In this document: piece by piece, positions 46,301 to 59,657 of the stretch
Layout: each line of letters starts with the position of its first letter
Position numbering within the stretch: the stretch's first letter is position 1
NCBI GenBank assembly: GCA_034509925.1
Contig: CM067535.1
Location: 8,608,701 to 8,672,700, forward strand
Reading direction: 5' to 3'
Length of the DNA stretch: 64,000 nucleotides
DNA from: Hirudinaria manillensis
Lineage: Eukaryota > Annelida > Clitellata > Hirudinida > Hirudinidae
Position numbers and translations under genes: made by a program
The notes under the pieces: model-generated
What the model was told of the DNA's origin: nothing
What the model saw: only the letters and a program-made list of their open reading frames with translations
Database searches by the model: none

Positions 46301-49300
46301 ATTCATTCCATGCTTTTTTTGTTCATTCCTTCTTTTTGAGGTTGTTCGTTTGAGATTCAGCTGTTGTGAGTGCATGGAAGTGACTTTATTTTCAGTGTTA
46401 CTTGATTTAATATTGTTGTTATCTTTATTAAAGATTGTGAAAACTGATGGTAACTTATTAATGATAATTTATCTTTGGAGTTTTATCTTCTTTAGAGGTT
46501 TTATTTTTATTATTATTATTGTTGTTACAATATTCCAGGGCACGATTTAGTGGCTTCAGCCATTGCCTTCAGTCTGGCCATGTTCTCCCATGCCCTGAAC
46601 TCCATCCTGATCCGTCTGAAACCTCAAGCCCTTGACACAGTCGACGGTGAGTCTGGCAGATGCCTCTTGCTAACGACGACACAGAATGATGACTTTCTGA
46701 CTTCCAGAATTGGATCAAGACGAGACGAATCCCACTCCGATCCACCGGGGGAGACGTTTCGGCCCCGGCAGATCCGCCCCCCAATGTTCTCGGTCGACGA
46801 TCGAGGAAGAAGTTCCCACGGAGGTCGGTGCCGGGGATCGCAGGGTCGAAGGTCGTGGAGACGCAGACCGAGAGCCTCGAGACAATGAAAACGACAACGA
46901 CGGTGCTGCTATATCGAAGGTGCGAGTAATGGGGACTTGTATTCTGCTTAATGCTGCTTTTCTAATTTTACCTATTATTATCAATATTATTATTATTAAT
47001 TTATTATTATTGTCGTTGTTGTAGTTAATGCACTTAATATGTACATTGTTTCAATAAAAAAAGGGTACTCAGCGAGATCCCAGAAATGGATCGAGAGAGG
47101 AGAAAAAGAAGAAGAGAACTGCCTTGACCTCGAGGAAGAGGTCACGAGGAAGTGATGATGACGACGACAACGACGTCGGTGACGGCGCTGACGATGATGA
47201 CGAAAGCGGAGACGGTGATGACAACGATGCCGACAATCTCAGCAGTGAAGGTCTTCCATTGTTCAAATCCCACCACGTCATTAGCGACCCAATTTCTAGA
47301 TTTTAATGCAACTTTTAAACTTTTGTTATATGATATTATTGTAACATTATATATCATATTATTCATTCTTATTTTATTATAATCTGTTTAATTATTTCTG
47401 AAAGATGTTTTAATGACAAATTATTTTCAGTCGAGTCGGAGGGTGCTCTGAGCGACTTTGATCTACTGTCGTCCTCCGACGAAGGCAGTGGCATGGAGAG
47501 CCAACCAGAAGACAGAGAAGGAGAGCAAGAGGAGGAGCCTGTCCGAGCACCAGCCTATCACAAGAAGGTAATCAGTGTCGCTCCCAGTAGAGGCATCCTA
47601 GGCAACAAAAAGCCGACAGATGACAGTTTTGAAGAAGATAGTCGAGAAGTTAGAAAGGAACCTGTTGACACAGAAACAGCTACGAATGGAAATAGCAGTT
47701 TTGAGGACAAATCTGTCCTGATTGAGAAAGATGAAGACGGATATACAGACAAGTAATTTGCATTTGTATGTGAATGTAGTCAATGTCTTTTCCAGTACAA
47801 CATGCATTTGCATCAAATGTTGCACTAAAACCCTGGATTGAGAATGCAGTGTATGCAGTACATTCATAAATATTTGTCTTCTTATGTCACTTATGGTTAT
47901 TAAAGATAATTCTCAGACATAGTTATTGTTCATCACTAATTGTCTAAGTCATTGCTATGCTAGTAATTAATTAGTTAGTTAATAATAATAAAACTATTTA
48001 ACATGCTACTCATGATTTCATTTTACTTAATCTGATTTCCTGACCTTTTAAGGGAGACGGAGTCCTCGGATGCTGGCAGGAAAGGCGATCCGAACGTGGA
48101 CGAGGCGTCCGGAACGTGGATGTCGGATGCCGTCAGCTTCCTCGGACGAACTCTGAAGATGTCGTACTTCGGACGGGATGACTTCGACTCTTCCGACGTA
48201 GTCGCCGGAAACAGGAACGTTCCGGTTCCGCCAGGTAGGATGTGGAAAGGTCGTCCGAGGTCATACCATCCTTGGACTTATTTGTGCAGCTCCAAGAAGC
48301 TTATGAATTATGCAACACATAATTATTGCAACTGGTTCCCTGATTTGGGATTTTTATTCAAAAATATTTTAAGAGGTCGCCCACTTTGTTGAAATTAGGT
48401 AATTCCTAAAGATGGGTTTTACCACTTTGTCTATTTTTGGATTGCATTTCTCCTTATAATCAGTTTATCTCTTCCTTATCCTTAATTTTCTAGGTCAATG
48501 TAAGTGGATGGTTTCCCATGGTGTCGTGCAATAAATCTTAATTGCCTGCCAATTTGTTAATCTTGTCACGTAATTAACACTTTTGTTTGGTTGCTCAGAT
48601 ATTATTTTGAATGTTGATAAAATTATTCTTACCATTATTATATAGCTAAAGCTGTTACCTCAACTAGTATTATTATAAAAAATATGAATAAAAATATTAT
48701 CGTGACCTCGTCTCCAAAGGCTTTGAAAGTTCCCTGGAGTTCAGGCACGTCATGGAGATAACGGAAAAACTGGCAAACTTCAACATCGAGACGGATACGG
48801 ACGTCAACCAATCGGACGGAGGTGAGTCGTCGTCGTGGCGATCCGTCTTCGGCACCGATCGCCTTTGTTGTTCTAATGCGAGAATGAACAATTAAACGTG
48901 TTGATGAAATTTTTTTGCAGACGAAACTCTCGGCGATCGTAGTGATGTGGAGGCAGAACAGGAAATAGAAAAGTGGGTGCAATTATTAAATTTAAAAAAA
49001 ATTTGATCGCATTTAGCAGATAAATATTCTTATAATATAGAATTAAATTATTGTCATCATCAACAAAAATCATTGTTTATGAACAGTTTTCAATTTTCCT
49101 GCAAAATAAATTTGTTTCCCTCCAGGAAGAGACAAGAAAATCACAGGAAGGAAATTTCGAGAATCCAAAACATCATCTTATCCGAGAGGATTCTGGAACA
49201 CGTTAAAATATTCGTCGAGTGGATGATCATCAATCCACTCATCATCACTTCCTGTGCCAAGGTAGTTTTTATTTTACCATAAAATACGTCTTGCATTCTC

Positions 49301-51713
49301 TAACAACTTGACAGGGAAATCCAGAACTAGTACTTTTTGAAAGATGTGCAAAGAGTTTATTTTGTTTTGTTCCTTTATATAAATCTACAACTGTTTGTCT
49401 ACCCAACATTTCAACCTTCTTGTTGCTTTCATTTTATTTTAAATATGATAATTCCTTTATTTTCTGCCCATCCCTAGATTTCCTCCTCCATCTGGTACAG
49501 GCTGGCCGCCCTTCTCAATCTTCTGCCTTCGGAAAAGGACCTGGTTCGGTCCGACCTCTGCGCGAAGGGCAAGAGTTTTTCCGGCATCCTCGTGGCCGAG
49601 CTGAAAAACGAAACGGATCCCGACCGTCGGTTTTTCCCGCTCACCGAAGACATTCACCTGATGGAATTCCCTCCTCTTAGAGCCGCCCATCAGAAAGTTG
49701 ACTTCAACCTTGAAGAATTCATCAATGACAAACAGGAGGTAATTGCCAATGCTAAAATCAGTATTCAAGTACCTCATCTCTACTTGAGATGAGCTATGAG
49801 TTTCACAGAGACCAGAAATATTTCATCTTTTCATTGAAGGACAATTGATCAACTAAAGTGATCTCAATTAATTCATTAATTCTACTTCGAAGGCCGCCAT
49901 CAGGTTGTGTCGGACGCGAATGTTCTGCCGATCGCTCTCGACGCTGGAGGGCATAGATTTCAACTACGACAGGGAGGCAGACGTTTTCCAGGGGCCGAGC
50001 GTTGTTCCATCCAACAGGAATAGGCCGGAAATCCGGGAAGAAGTGATCATTCGTTCTGAATTTCATGCATGTCTACTTCCACAATGTAGCCTTTTTGCGT
50101 TAATCTACTTTTGTGTCATTCGAAGGTAGCCAAAGTGTCCGTCATGAAAAATCTAGCCCAGATGAGAGTAAAATCTCAAGCGGGCAGGGACCGGACCGTG
50201 GGGGAACTGGCCCCACACGGCTTTCCGGTGTACCTCGTGCCGGACACCGAATCCATCTACGAGGGATTGAAGTTGATGAAAAAATTTGCTCAGAACGAGA
50301 AACTGAGGATCATCGTTCCTAAAGTCGGTCAGTGAATCTCATTTGAGCTCATTTAACTGAAAACTGGAAATATATCAAGGATAGTCCTTGAAGCTTACAA
50401 TTGAATTATAAGAACCTTGCTTTGATGACATTTAAGTCCATTGTTATTGTATACAGTCTTGGCTTTCCTTGATTCCATCAAGACGACCAGCGGGGCGATA
50501 ACAAAAGCTGTCGAGTGGGTTGAAGGAGAGATTTACAAGAATGACCAGTTAGTAGCAATAATCCACACGATGAAGTTCATTTGTGTATTGACGTGCTGAT
50601 GTACTAATGTCGATCATTACCGGGATTACAAATATGACGATCGAGCCTCGTATCGTGGATTGGAAAAGGTTGTGAAACGTCGTCGGGAGACGTGGCGTGC
50701 TCGGCTTTCTCCAGGCTTTCTTACGTCGGCGTAATCGGATCTTTGAATTAGATTTTCCCTGCGATTCCATTTACGTGTTGTCGTGTCTTCTACTTTCAGG
50801 AGTCGGATGAGATTGCAAAGGCCGACGGAAACCTGCCTCTCGAACTCCCACGTGGATGCAAAGCACAAGGAGTGAGTTTAAAAAAACACCGCCATCTCTG
50901 CCATCGAAATTTCCATTCATCATTGACAATAAAAATGTCATATTTTAGTTATAAATCTTCATAGGGCCCCGTCTCAACAAAATCTATGACATCGTTAATC
51001 GCAATAGTTTTTCCCCATAATTAATGGCTAATTATTTGTTAACGTGGATTTTGTCCCATAAATATCAATTTATCATTTGTTTCCATCCAAGTGATTACAT
51101 CCTGAGAATAGTGGACTGCTGCCTCTACCTTTCCACCCACAACGCCTCTTCTCCGGCCGGAGAGCCGTCTGTCTCTTCCGAGGGTCGTAACTCCGTGTGC
51201 CTGCTCACCTGGACGACGGCAGACAATCCGGAACTCTCCGAGAGAGCCAAGAGCGCCCTGGCTAATGCCGTAGAAAAAGGTTACCGCGGCAGCCTCGTCG
51301 TGCCTCGTCATTTGTTTTCTCCTTCTGATTTATTGCAATTTTTATGGCATTTACTTGGATGCAGTCTGATTTATACCTCTTTTCCTCAATTTTTTGCTCC
51401 AGACTCTTCCTCCTTTAAATAATTCATGTCATTCCTAAATGGCTGCAATTTTTCATGGCCATGGGAAAAAAAAATCTGCTAATGAAGCCACTAAATCTGT
51501 TCTTAAAGAGGCATGGTTTGCAAATCATGATAAGTGTATGAATTGAATCCTACCATAACACACAAATTTTTTTACCAAATTATATCAGGCTTTTTTCTCA
51601 CAATGTTAAACCTAGTAGAAAATAAAGTTATTACTTTTCCGACAGGCATCAAAATAAAGACCGTCGGTGAATTTTACCATAAGTGGCAACAACTACCTTC
51701 CATCATTCCATGA
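43325..51713 (+). CDS. SMG5: SMG5 nonsense-mediated decay factor, 25 exons
   Basis: SMG5 recognises phosphorylated UPF1 with SMG7 and recruits decay and phosphatase activities. Exons: 43325-43401, 43516-43614, 43751-43874, 43948-44104, 44224-44322, 44567-44647, 44854-44932, 45160-45324, 45666-45746, 46059-46267, 46539-46646, 46708-46919, 47064-47250, 47431-47752, 48053-48234, 48720-48821, 48921-48972, 49126-49261, 49478-49738, 49893-50042, 50126-50327, 50457-50547, 50800-50871, 51092-51279, 51646-51713; total 3504 nt, 1167 aa (human 1016). The N-terminal 14-3-3-like/TPR part shows SVCEIIKRLDIVQNKKNVF, EVIWRKGFYDVIQLVKRN, YHQALRLCP and GMPYNQLGTLAGMNAYGFHA. A long Asp/Glu/Ser/Lys-rich insert spans exons 12-17. 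The C-terminal helical part has MEFPPLRAAHQKVDFNLEEF, and the PIN domain begins at GFPVYLVPDTESI and ends TVGEFYHKWQQLPSIIP. The exon 9 donor (AT|GTTGCC) is chosen only for phase and is weak. Confidence 0.94.
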
Positions 51714-51918
51714 GATGAACTCAGCAAATGGACATTATCCATCTCTAGACTGAGGATCATCGTGGAAAATCTCGAACTATTTTACTTTTGGGAACTTTTT
51801 AAAAGAAAACCGCCTTTTGCTCATTTGAAACCTGCCAACATGAGTAATCGGCGGAGAATTTTCGTTTCATTAAAAATCGCATCAAATTATCTCCTCGCTC
51901 GGTGAAAAAGAGTGTAGA

Positions 51919-51924
51919 AATAAA
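51919..51924 (+). terminator. Candidate polyadenylation signal for SMG5
   Basis: AATAAA about 205 bases past the SMG5 stop codon; a second occurs near 51999. Confidence 0.4.
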
Positions 51925-53132
51925 AACACGATTAAAAATGCGCCGCTCGGAGCACTCCCGACGCTAGATTAAGTTTTTTTTTTTATTTTTCTCACGACAA
52001 TAAAACATACTCGTATGGGCGTACATTCAAAGGAGAAATTATGAAACCGAGCAATATCGTGGTGGGCCTCGTCTCTCGTGATTCCCATGGTCGTAAATAA
52101 CGCTTCCCAAAAAAAAGCAAAATTTCACTTTTTTATCCACCTCTAAAACTAAACCGCAAACTAAACTTTTCGTAGGAAACCTAAATCGCCCGACGGATTC
52201 TTGTTTATCCTCAATTTCCGCCAAGGAGGCAGACGTCTTTGCGTGCTTTCGCGTCTGTCCGACGTCCTATTGCTTCGTGTCAGCTCTGAATTTAGAATTT
52301 AATTCTTCCACTTTTAGGGGTTTTCCTGTCACTAAAACCAGTTTCCAAACGGATTAATTTATCTCATTCCCTCTGACAGGCAATTTTCTTTCGATTCTTT
52401 TCTATTGATTAGATTTTATTTAGACAAATTTATTTATTATATTGCCGAGAGTTGTAAATTTTCAGAAGTAAGTAACATGAAATTAATAAATATCAAATAA
52501 AAATTGACCTCTTGTTTTGATTCCATCCCTCGAGACGATTCTGTCGGGTGAACGCGTAGGCCGCAAATTACGAAAACAAAGATGTTTTTGCGAAGCCGAA
52601 AAAGATGTATTCACGCTAGTAAATTAGCCGTTTTTTTTTTTATTTTCTGTTTGAAAACACGTCGAGTTAAGTTTTTGTGATGTTTTTTCCCCCATTTAAA
52701 AATTGCGAAGTGAATGAAAGCGGATCCTAAATTCTTTACGGCGTGTCTTGAGAATAACGCGCCGGGGAGGCTGTGAAATGCTTTGAAGGAAATGTCGGAA
52801 GTCTGTTAAACGAATGAAGGCCGTGTTTTGTTTGAGTGCATTTTTAATTTCAAATTCCGCGCGATAACATGTCGGCAGTTTGTTTTTTACGGCTGTCGTT
52901 GCTAATCTCGTGTCAATTTCATTCGCGTAAAAATGTCGGAAATTTGATACCGGGTCTAAAGATTTTCGAAACGGAAAAGCAAACTAGACTTTAAGAAGAT
53001 CACGCGGCTTTCTACGTAGATTTCTGTCGGCGAAAATATTTCATGTCAGGCAGCTGAAAGCCGAGATATCTTCTTTTAAAATTAATTGGACCTTTAATTG
53101 CGTTTAACCAGTTTAATTAATCATTCAAACAG

Positions 53133-53510
53133 ATAAAGACACGATTGGAAGCACCTGGACTTGTATCTGCCCTCAGACCACATCAGTTTGCTTCTCATGC
53201 GATTCGGCTAAAAGCAGACGAGGTAAAGAAAAAATGTTTTGAAAAAATGATGGAAAGGATTCTTCCATTAAAAGGATTTCCTAAATTATGAGCACAATTT
53301 CCCAAGCATATTTGAGAATCCATTTTTATATGAAATTCCCAAACAAAAAATGTCTTTAAAATTAAACGCAGAAGAAAATAGAGAAAAAAATCTACAAAAA
53401 AGAATCGTTTAAAATAGTTCAAGAATCTCGACGCGAGAAAGTGCGTTTCCTTTTCTATGTGTTGTTTTTTCAGATATTTTTTTTAAAGACCCAGACGATT
53501 GTTCGATGGG
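53133..53510 (+). CDS. Two exon-like segments of an unidentified plus-strand gene
   Basis: Segment 1 (53133-53222) is preceded by TCAAACAG and followed by GTAAAG. It is open in one frame for 30 codons, including LVSALRPHQFASHAIRLKAD. Segment 2 (53474-53510) is preceded by TTTTTTCAG and followed by GTGAGT, and continues in the same phase (FFLKTQTIVRW). If segment 2 is not spliced, the frame ends at a stop near 53544. Splice consensus is good on three of four sides, but I recognise no family and found no further exons on either side. It could be part of a lineage-specific gene or a chance alignment of splice-like sites. Confidence 0.25.
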
Positions 53511-54327
53511 GTGAGTGGTTGGTGGGAGGAGATGCCCCCGCCTGAAGACAAACAAAGGATTCTCTCCTTAAAGAGGGACACTGGATTCCGAACCGGAGAC
53601 ACGTACGAGCAAATAATTCCTGTGGATCGTCCACGGGAGCGGAAGCACGCCCGTCCAATAGGATTGATGGCTAAGATGAAAAAGCCCGGATGCCCTCGAA
53701 AAGGAAGATGATGCTGACGAGTGAGAGGATGGGAGGGATTGAAGAAGACAGACGGGGTACGAGATCCAGCCCTAATCTAGCCTTAATCCGATCCTAACCA
53801 CCCGTAAATCAATCGTTATATGCAAGTCCAAACTTGCCCGGATGTAGAACGCCATTGAAGGGGACAACAAGATGCGAGGAAAGAACGGGATGACAAAAAA
53901 AAGGGGAGAGATATTGGGTGGAGAGGTGGTCAAACCCCATATACACCCTTTCCCTGATTCGGCGCTGGTCAACCTTGAATTAATCTTGGTCCAGTCCTAT
54001 TTATGACCCCATTAGGCAGGGATGTTGGATGTTCTTGGTGGATTTAAACAACAATTCTCGAGTAAGGGCCATTCCTCGGGTGGCCATAATTTCCATCTCC
54101 TCCGGTGGGCGATAAACCTCATCCGAGATGGAGGAGAAAGAAGGTTGGAGAGAGGATGGAGATTGATTCTCATTGTCCTTTGGCAGGGAATTCCGTAGGG
54201 GGTAAGGTGCTTTATTCTACGTTTAGTTGCGCTGATGATTATGTATTTCTCTTGCTTGCATTCGCCGTGCTTCGTTGTGTGTTCATAAATAAGGTGCCAT
54301 TTAGGAGCAGACGTCACGTTTTTCGTT

Positions 54328-54372
54328 AGCATTTATGTAGCGCTTATTCCAAAAGGCGCTGGAGCAAGGTGA
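54328..54372. mobile_element. Possible TTTATRTAGC-type interspersed element
   Basis: GCATTTATGTAGCGCTTATT followed by CCAAAAGGCGCTGGAGC. Related sequences occur in two other places in the window (see findings), suggesting a degenerate family of small dispersed repeats. No terminal repeats or target-site duplications could be defined by eye. Confidence 0.3.
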
Positions 54373-57300
54373 TTGCGTTTTGTGTGGCACTACTACGTTT
54401 TGACGTCTCATTTTGTCTCTTATTTTATTTTTATAATAATCGTTGTCATTCATTTGATTTTATATCGATTTTTAACAATTTTTTTATTATTTAATAATAA
54501 TTTATTAGGAACTTTAGTTTCGAAATGGCGAAAATTAGAGACTTTAAGACGAAATTGTATTAATATAAAATGGTCAATCTTATCCAACCGAGTAAGAATA
54601 AACGAAAACGAATTATTATATAAATATTTATATTAAACGCGATGTTTAGCGCTCCAATCTTGCACTCAAATCTCACCCGTGATGGCAAACATTCGCTCAA
54701 ATCCCCACGAGAGCTTCTCTAAAATTGCTCGACTTTTTTCTAATTGATGTTTCAAGAGTTAGGACCCGGGCGGGTAAGTAGGGCCGGGGTATGGCCCTGC
54801 CACTCTCAATTGATATCGCTCGCGATTAGTTGATTTTTTGATTGATTGATTGATTGATTGATTGAAAATAGATTGATCCTACATTAAACTACGCCACAAG
54901 CACCTTAGTGGCGTATTAAAGTATCTCCTCGTTCAATATAACAATAACAGTCCAAGACAAGCTGTCAGAATTGGCGGCAAAGTGCCCATTAAAAAACACA
55001 GCAAAACAAAATCAAAAAGCAGACGATAAAATCTTCCGACCGCTCGGGCTTATGGCTATCCGAACGGCAATCTAAGTCCCGACACTAAATCTCCCTCCTA
55101 ATCTCCCTACACTGGGCGTTAATTTTCAAGAGATAATTTAACAGTAGACGATGGAAAGCAAAGAGACGCCATCTTGTCTCCGGCGGCCATATTGGAATCT
55201 TCGTATCCTAAACCCTCTCTCCCACTTTCTGTCTATCCACCCAATCCCAATCCCCAACGTTTAGCGTCTCTTCTACGAACCGATTGATTTATTTTTAAAA
55301 TTTTCATTTCAAATTATTTAAAAACCTCATAAAGTTGGATGTTATCCTCCCTTTTAAAAATTTAAAATTCCAATTTCCATAAAAAAAAAAATCCAATTCC
55401 GTCATGAAAGCGTTTCAAAGGAAATGTGGAAAATTGTTGAAAGCCTTTTGGAAGCACGAACTGAAAATTGAAGAAAAAAAAAAGAAAGAAATTCTTTCCT
55501 TTTTAAAACTTTTTGTCAGAACAAATGAATTTATACTCCAGAAAGAACTGTTTCCTTTTTCGTTTCCCCCTTTCTGCCCTAGTACCCTGCCCATGCCCCC
55601 AGCCCACCCCTGTCACCCTCCTCATGTATTCGACATCCTTCTCCGCTGGAGGAGGAGAGAAGGTGAGGTCGAGAGAGAGAGAGAGAGGAGGAGGAATGAT
55701 GGAAATGCGATGCCCGAAGGCGATTAATTTTTTTTTAGGAATGAGAAAATTTCATAATTTTCGATTCCTATGATTATATAGAAAAAAAGGAAAGCTTCTT
55801 TTTTCATGGCGCTATCAGGAAATAAACTAAAAACGTCGGACTGCTTTTCCTCAAATTGAACGTCTTTCCAAGAATTGGAAGCCCGTCGTGAGGAGTTAAA
55901 TTCGCCATCGGATTGTCGGGAATTGATTGGAAAAGAAGTAAATTTAAAACATTCCCCTGCTGCTTTTTTTTCTCAGAATTCCTGAAATTCGAAACCTCAT
56001 TTCGTACGAGAAATTCAAATTCTACCGACAAATTGAACGATTCGGGAAGGAAGGTTCTAGTGGCCGATTCATCTTTCTGCGGCCGCACGATCAGAGCCCA
56101 TCACTCACCGTTCATCCGCCCATCCGGCCACTCATCCCTCAAATCCGTCTTCTCCTTCATCCTCCTCTCCATTCCGTCCACTCTCACCCGCCCGTCCGCC
56201 CACCCACCCCCCTTGGGTTACCCGGAGTAGGCAGATAAAAGATGATCGTAAAGGGCGCGCATCGGGCAGAAATAAAATGTCGACTGCTGTTATCGGTGAG
56301 CGACACGCCTGCAATTATGGCTCAATTGCTTTTACGACCAGAGGCCACTATGAGCTCCAAGAAGGAAGGAATTGGATTGTTTCTTCGCCGTCGAATCCGA
56401 GTCTTTTCCACCCACTTACCTCCCGGAGTGGAGATTGCTTAGGACCGCGCTGCCGTTAGTAGGCATGATGACGATGACGCTGAAGATGATGATGGTGACC
56501 CTGACATGCCAGCGGGTATTAAAAGGTGACCCTCTTCTTAAGCCGTGACTTGGCCCATCAGCACCGGCAAATACAATTTTTGCAAACGCGATACTCAAAT
56601 CCGTTCCAAAACCGACGTACGGAAAGCTTCTGCTTTAAAAAATATATATATGTGGACCTCCATCGATGCTTTGAATCTTCCTGGACTATTAAAGATGGTT
56701 CCAAAGATAACAATACGGAAGCGCTAGTAGAAGAGAAAGTACTGTCATGGCCGCCTATGGGTGATAATAAAGAGCCAAAGAAAGGAGAGCGATGATAGGG
56801 CTTGGGAGGACGATAAAGCAGGAGAATTGTTCCCTGCTCGCGTGCGGCTTCCAGGCCGAGAATTTATCTCCGCAGGATATTGAATTCCTCATCCAGTTGG
56901 AGGGCCGCCATGAGACGCGGAGGTCGACGGTTCGATTCCCAGACGGATCCTTGGAATTTATTTTACGAGACGGTCGATGGCTTTTCCTGGATGACCGCCG
57001 GAGAATTTCCTGCGGCAGTTGTTTCGGAATTTCCATGAATAAAAAATCCGAGGGCATCGACAGGGGGTTCGGGGGTTTTATCGTCGGTGATGGTGGTGAT
57101 GATGATGATGAGAAGGAGGTGGAGGAGGAGGAAGGGGATATGATGATATTTTCGATGATGATGATGGTGGTGATGATATATGATAATGATATGTGGTGCT
57201 AGTGAGAATTGCGACGATAACGATCACAGTGATTGTAGTGGTGTTGATGATGATGATAATGATGCCGAATGAAAAAGAAAAAACCGTCCAATTTATTTTT

Positions 57301-59651
57301 GAAGTAATTTTCCGTCGAATTGAATACCGGCTCTTATTAAGTTTTCGTTTTATTTTTAAAATAATATTTTCGCAGAATAAAAGTTTATTATTATTATTAT
57401 TATTTCGAGTTCAAAAAGTGAAGAAAAAAAGTTCAAATGAGATTCTAATTGACGTCGGACGTGACGTCACAACCCACACGGGTCATGGTGATGGGAGGGT
57501 TTGCAAGGGGTCGCCATTTCGTTTGATTAGTCACGGTTTTGGTCGTGGCTGTCATGGTGACGTGGTGGCGTCGGGTCTTGCTGCTTATTTTTCGTACTTG
57601 ATGTTTGAACATTGACGGCCTTATTTTTTTTTTTTGCACCACCTTCAAAGTTTAATTGGAGGCAATCAGGATACATCTGTTCCGCGCTACATCATCACTC
57701 TCTCACTCCCCTCCTTCGTTTTCTTTGAAGGACAGCACTCGGGAAATAGGACCTTGAATCGTTGGATTCGCTGTGTCAGCGTCCATCGGAAATGAGTTTG
57801 TTAAGAGAAGTAATTCCTTATGACACTCTTTCTTCCAGGTATCTCTGAGTATTTCTCAGTGTCATCGTTTCCAGCCTTGGAGTCCAAGTAGCTGATTGGA
57901 AGAGCAAGTTTCCATGACGACCTGGCGAGACGCTCAACGTTGTCGAAGATAAAGAATGAATTTTTGAAGATCAAAATGTGTATTACGTGCTGAGGATGCG
58001 ACGCGATCAGTCGTCATGGCAACTGCAGTCGTCGTCATGGCAGCGGCAGCAGTAGCGTCGGGTGGATGCTATTGACGGAATAAGGAGGCACCGTCGGTGT
58101 GACAGCCAATACCGGAGAAGGTGCCACCGGCACATCTGCGGGAGTGCAAGGTGATGAAATCACAGAGTCCTGATCGAATTGCTTTCGCATGGACATGACG
58201 GCATAGACGCTGAGAGGGGCTGGGAATGTGTGTATGCACGCGTGCGTGAGATTGCATGTGTACGTGCGTGTGCTTTTATGTCGTGGAGCGACCGGTTAAC
58301 TACATTATCGCCCTGTATTGCGAGACCTCTCGTTGTCATGGATGCACGGATGCGATTCTTAGTAATAGGTCTTTATTAGTCTGTGTTTTATATTTCATAT
58401 CAGAGACTTGCGAATAAAATCACGCCGGAAAAAATGAAGGCGTCTTGAAATATTACCCCGCAATTTGAAACCGTTTTTTGGAAAATATTTGAAATTTTCG
58501 CCGAAACAAAACAAAAAGGATTGTTTTATTTTCTTTAATTTTGACGAAAAGTAGGGGGAAAAATTCCAAAATTCTCCTCCATTCGAATACGATCGCCATG
58601 AAATTGAATTGGAAAAGGCGTCGGAAAGAGATTCTAGTCGTTCGTAAATCCATTCATAAATTTCAAATGTGGAGTGAACGCACCTTTCCAGTGCAAAGTC
58701 ATTCATTCCCGGAACTGGAATCGAACACAGGCGACTGTCGGATGGCCTTGGCTCGCTCCAGGATTAATATACCATTCGGGCCTTCCATCCATGGCGTACA
58801 TGATGGATGGAGGGATTCATGGAGCGGACGAATTAATGTATTCTTCCGCTTCTTAATATATCGGCCACCCGCAGAGACCGTTTATCATGGGACTGAAGAA
58901 TTTAAAGATTAAGGACTTGCTTCTGCAGGGCATGGCGCCAATTTGCAATGCCGTGCATAACTTGGCCTCGCTTTCCGCAAGCTTCCCGTCTTCATCCGCG
59001 CATGAAAAATAGTGTTCTCGAAGTGACGTAATAATCCGCCCCCACCAATATGGTGAGTTGGCTGGGTGGGTGGGGAGATTTTTAGGGGGTGAAAAAGATT
59101 TTGGCTGGAGGAACCGAATTTTTTTTTCTGTTTTATTAGAATTTAAATTGATTATTAAGTTAAAAATGCTTCTAATCAAAATAAACACCTCACGTCAAAG
59201 TAAGGACAACGGTCACAGCGCAGTTGAATGATTGATTCCAGATATTTGTGGAATCGGCGTCAATAATAAAACTATTATTGACAACTTTGACGATGACGAC
59301 GACGATTATTATTATTATTATTACTATTATCATTATTATTATTATTATTTTCTAAACAATGACCGATGTTGAAGTCCACAAGTGATGGATGGTGAACGAT
59401 ATTGCATTTCCGAAACTGAATATGAATTGAGCATCGTCGATGAAGCATCCTCCTCGTGGCTTGTCAATAAACAAACCTCATTAATATTAATCATCTGGAA
59501 ATTGAATAAACAAACATCATTAATATTAATCATCATAAAACCTATTCTAATGGCGTCCGTAAAAGTGACAATAATAATGGCAACAACATTGATGTATTTG
59601 TTTTTCCAGTATAGGTTATACAAAAGCGAGGGGTTTTCTCTATGGATTGAT

Positions 59652-59657
59652 TTTATT
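59652..59657 (-). terminator. Candidate polyadenylation signal for the gene at 59762-61371
   Basis: AATAAA on the minus strand, about 105 bases past the stop codon of the unidentified gene. Confidence 0.3.

Noticed and set aside
56792-57202. 136-codon plus-strand frame with some normal-complexity sequence
   Set aside because: Second half is ATG/GAT microsatellite (runs of Asp, Glu, Met); no start context, splice partners or domain.
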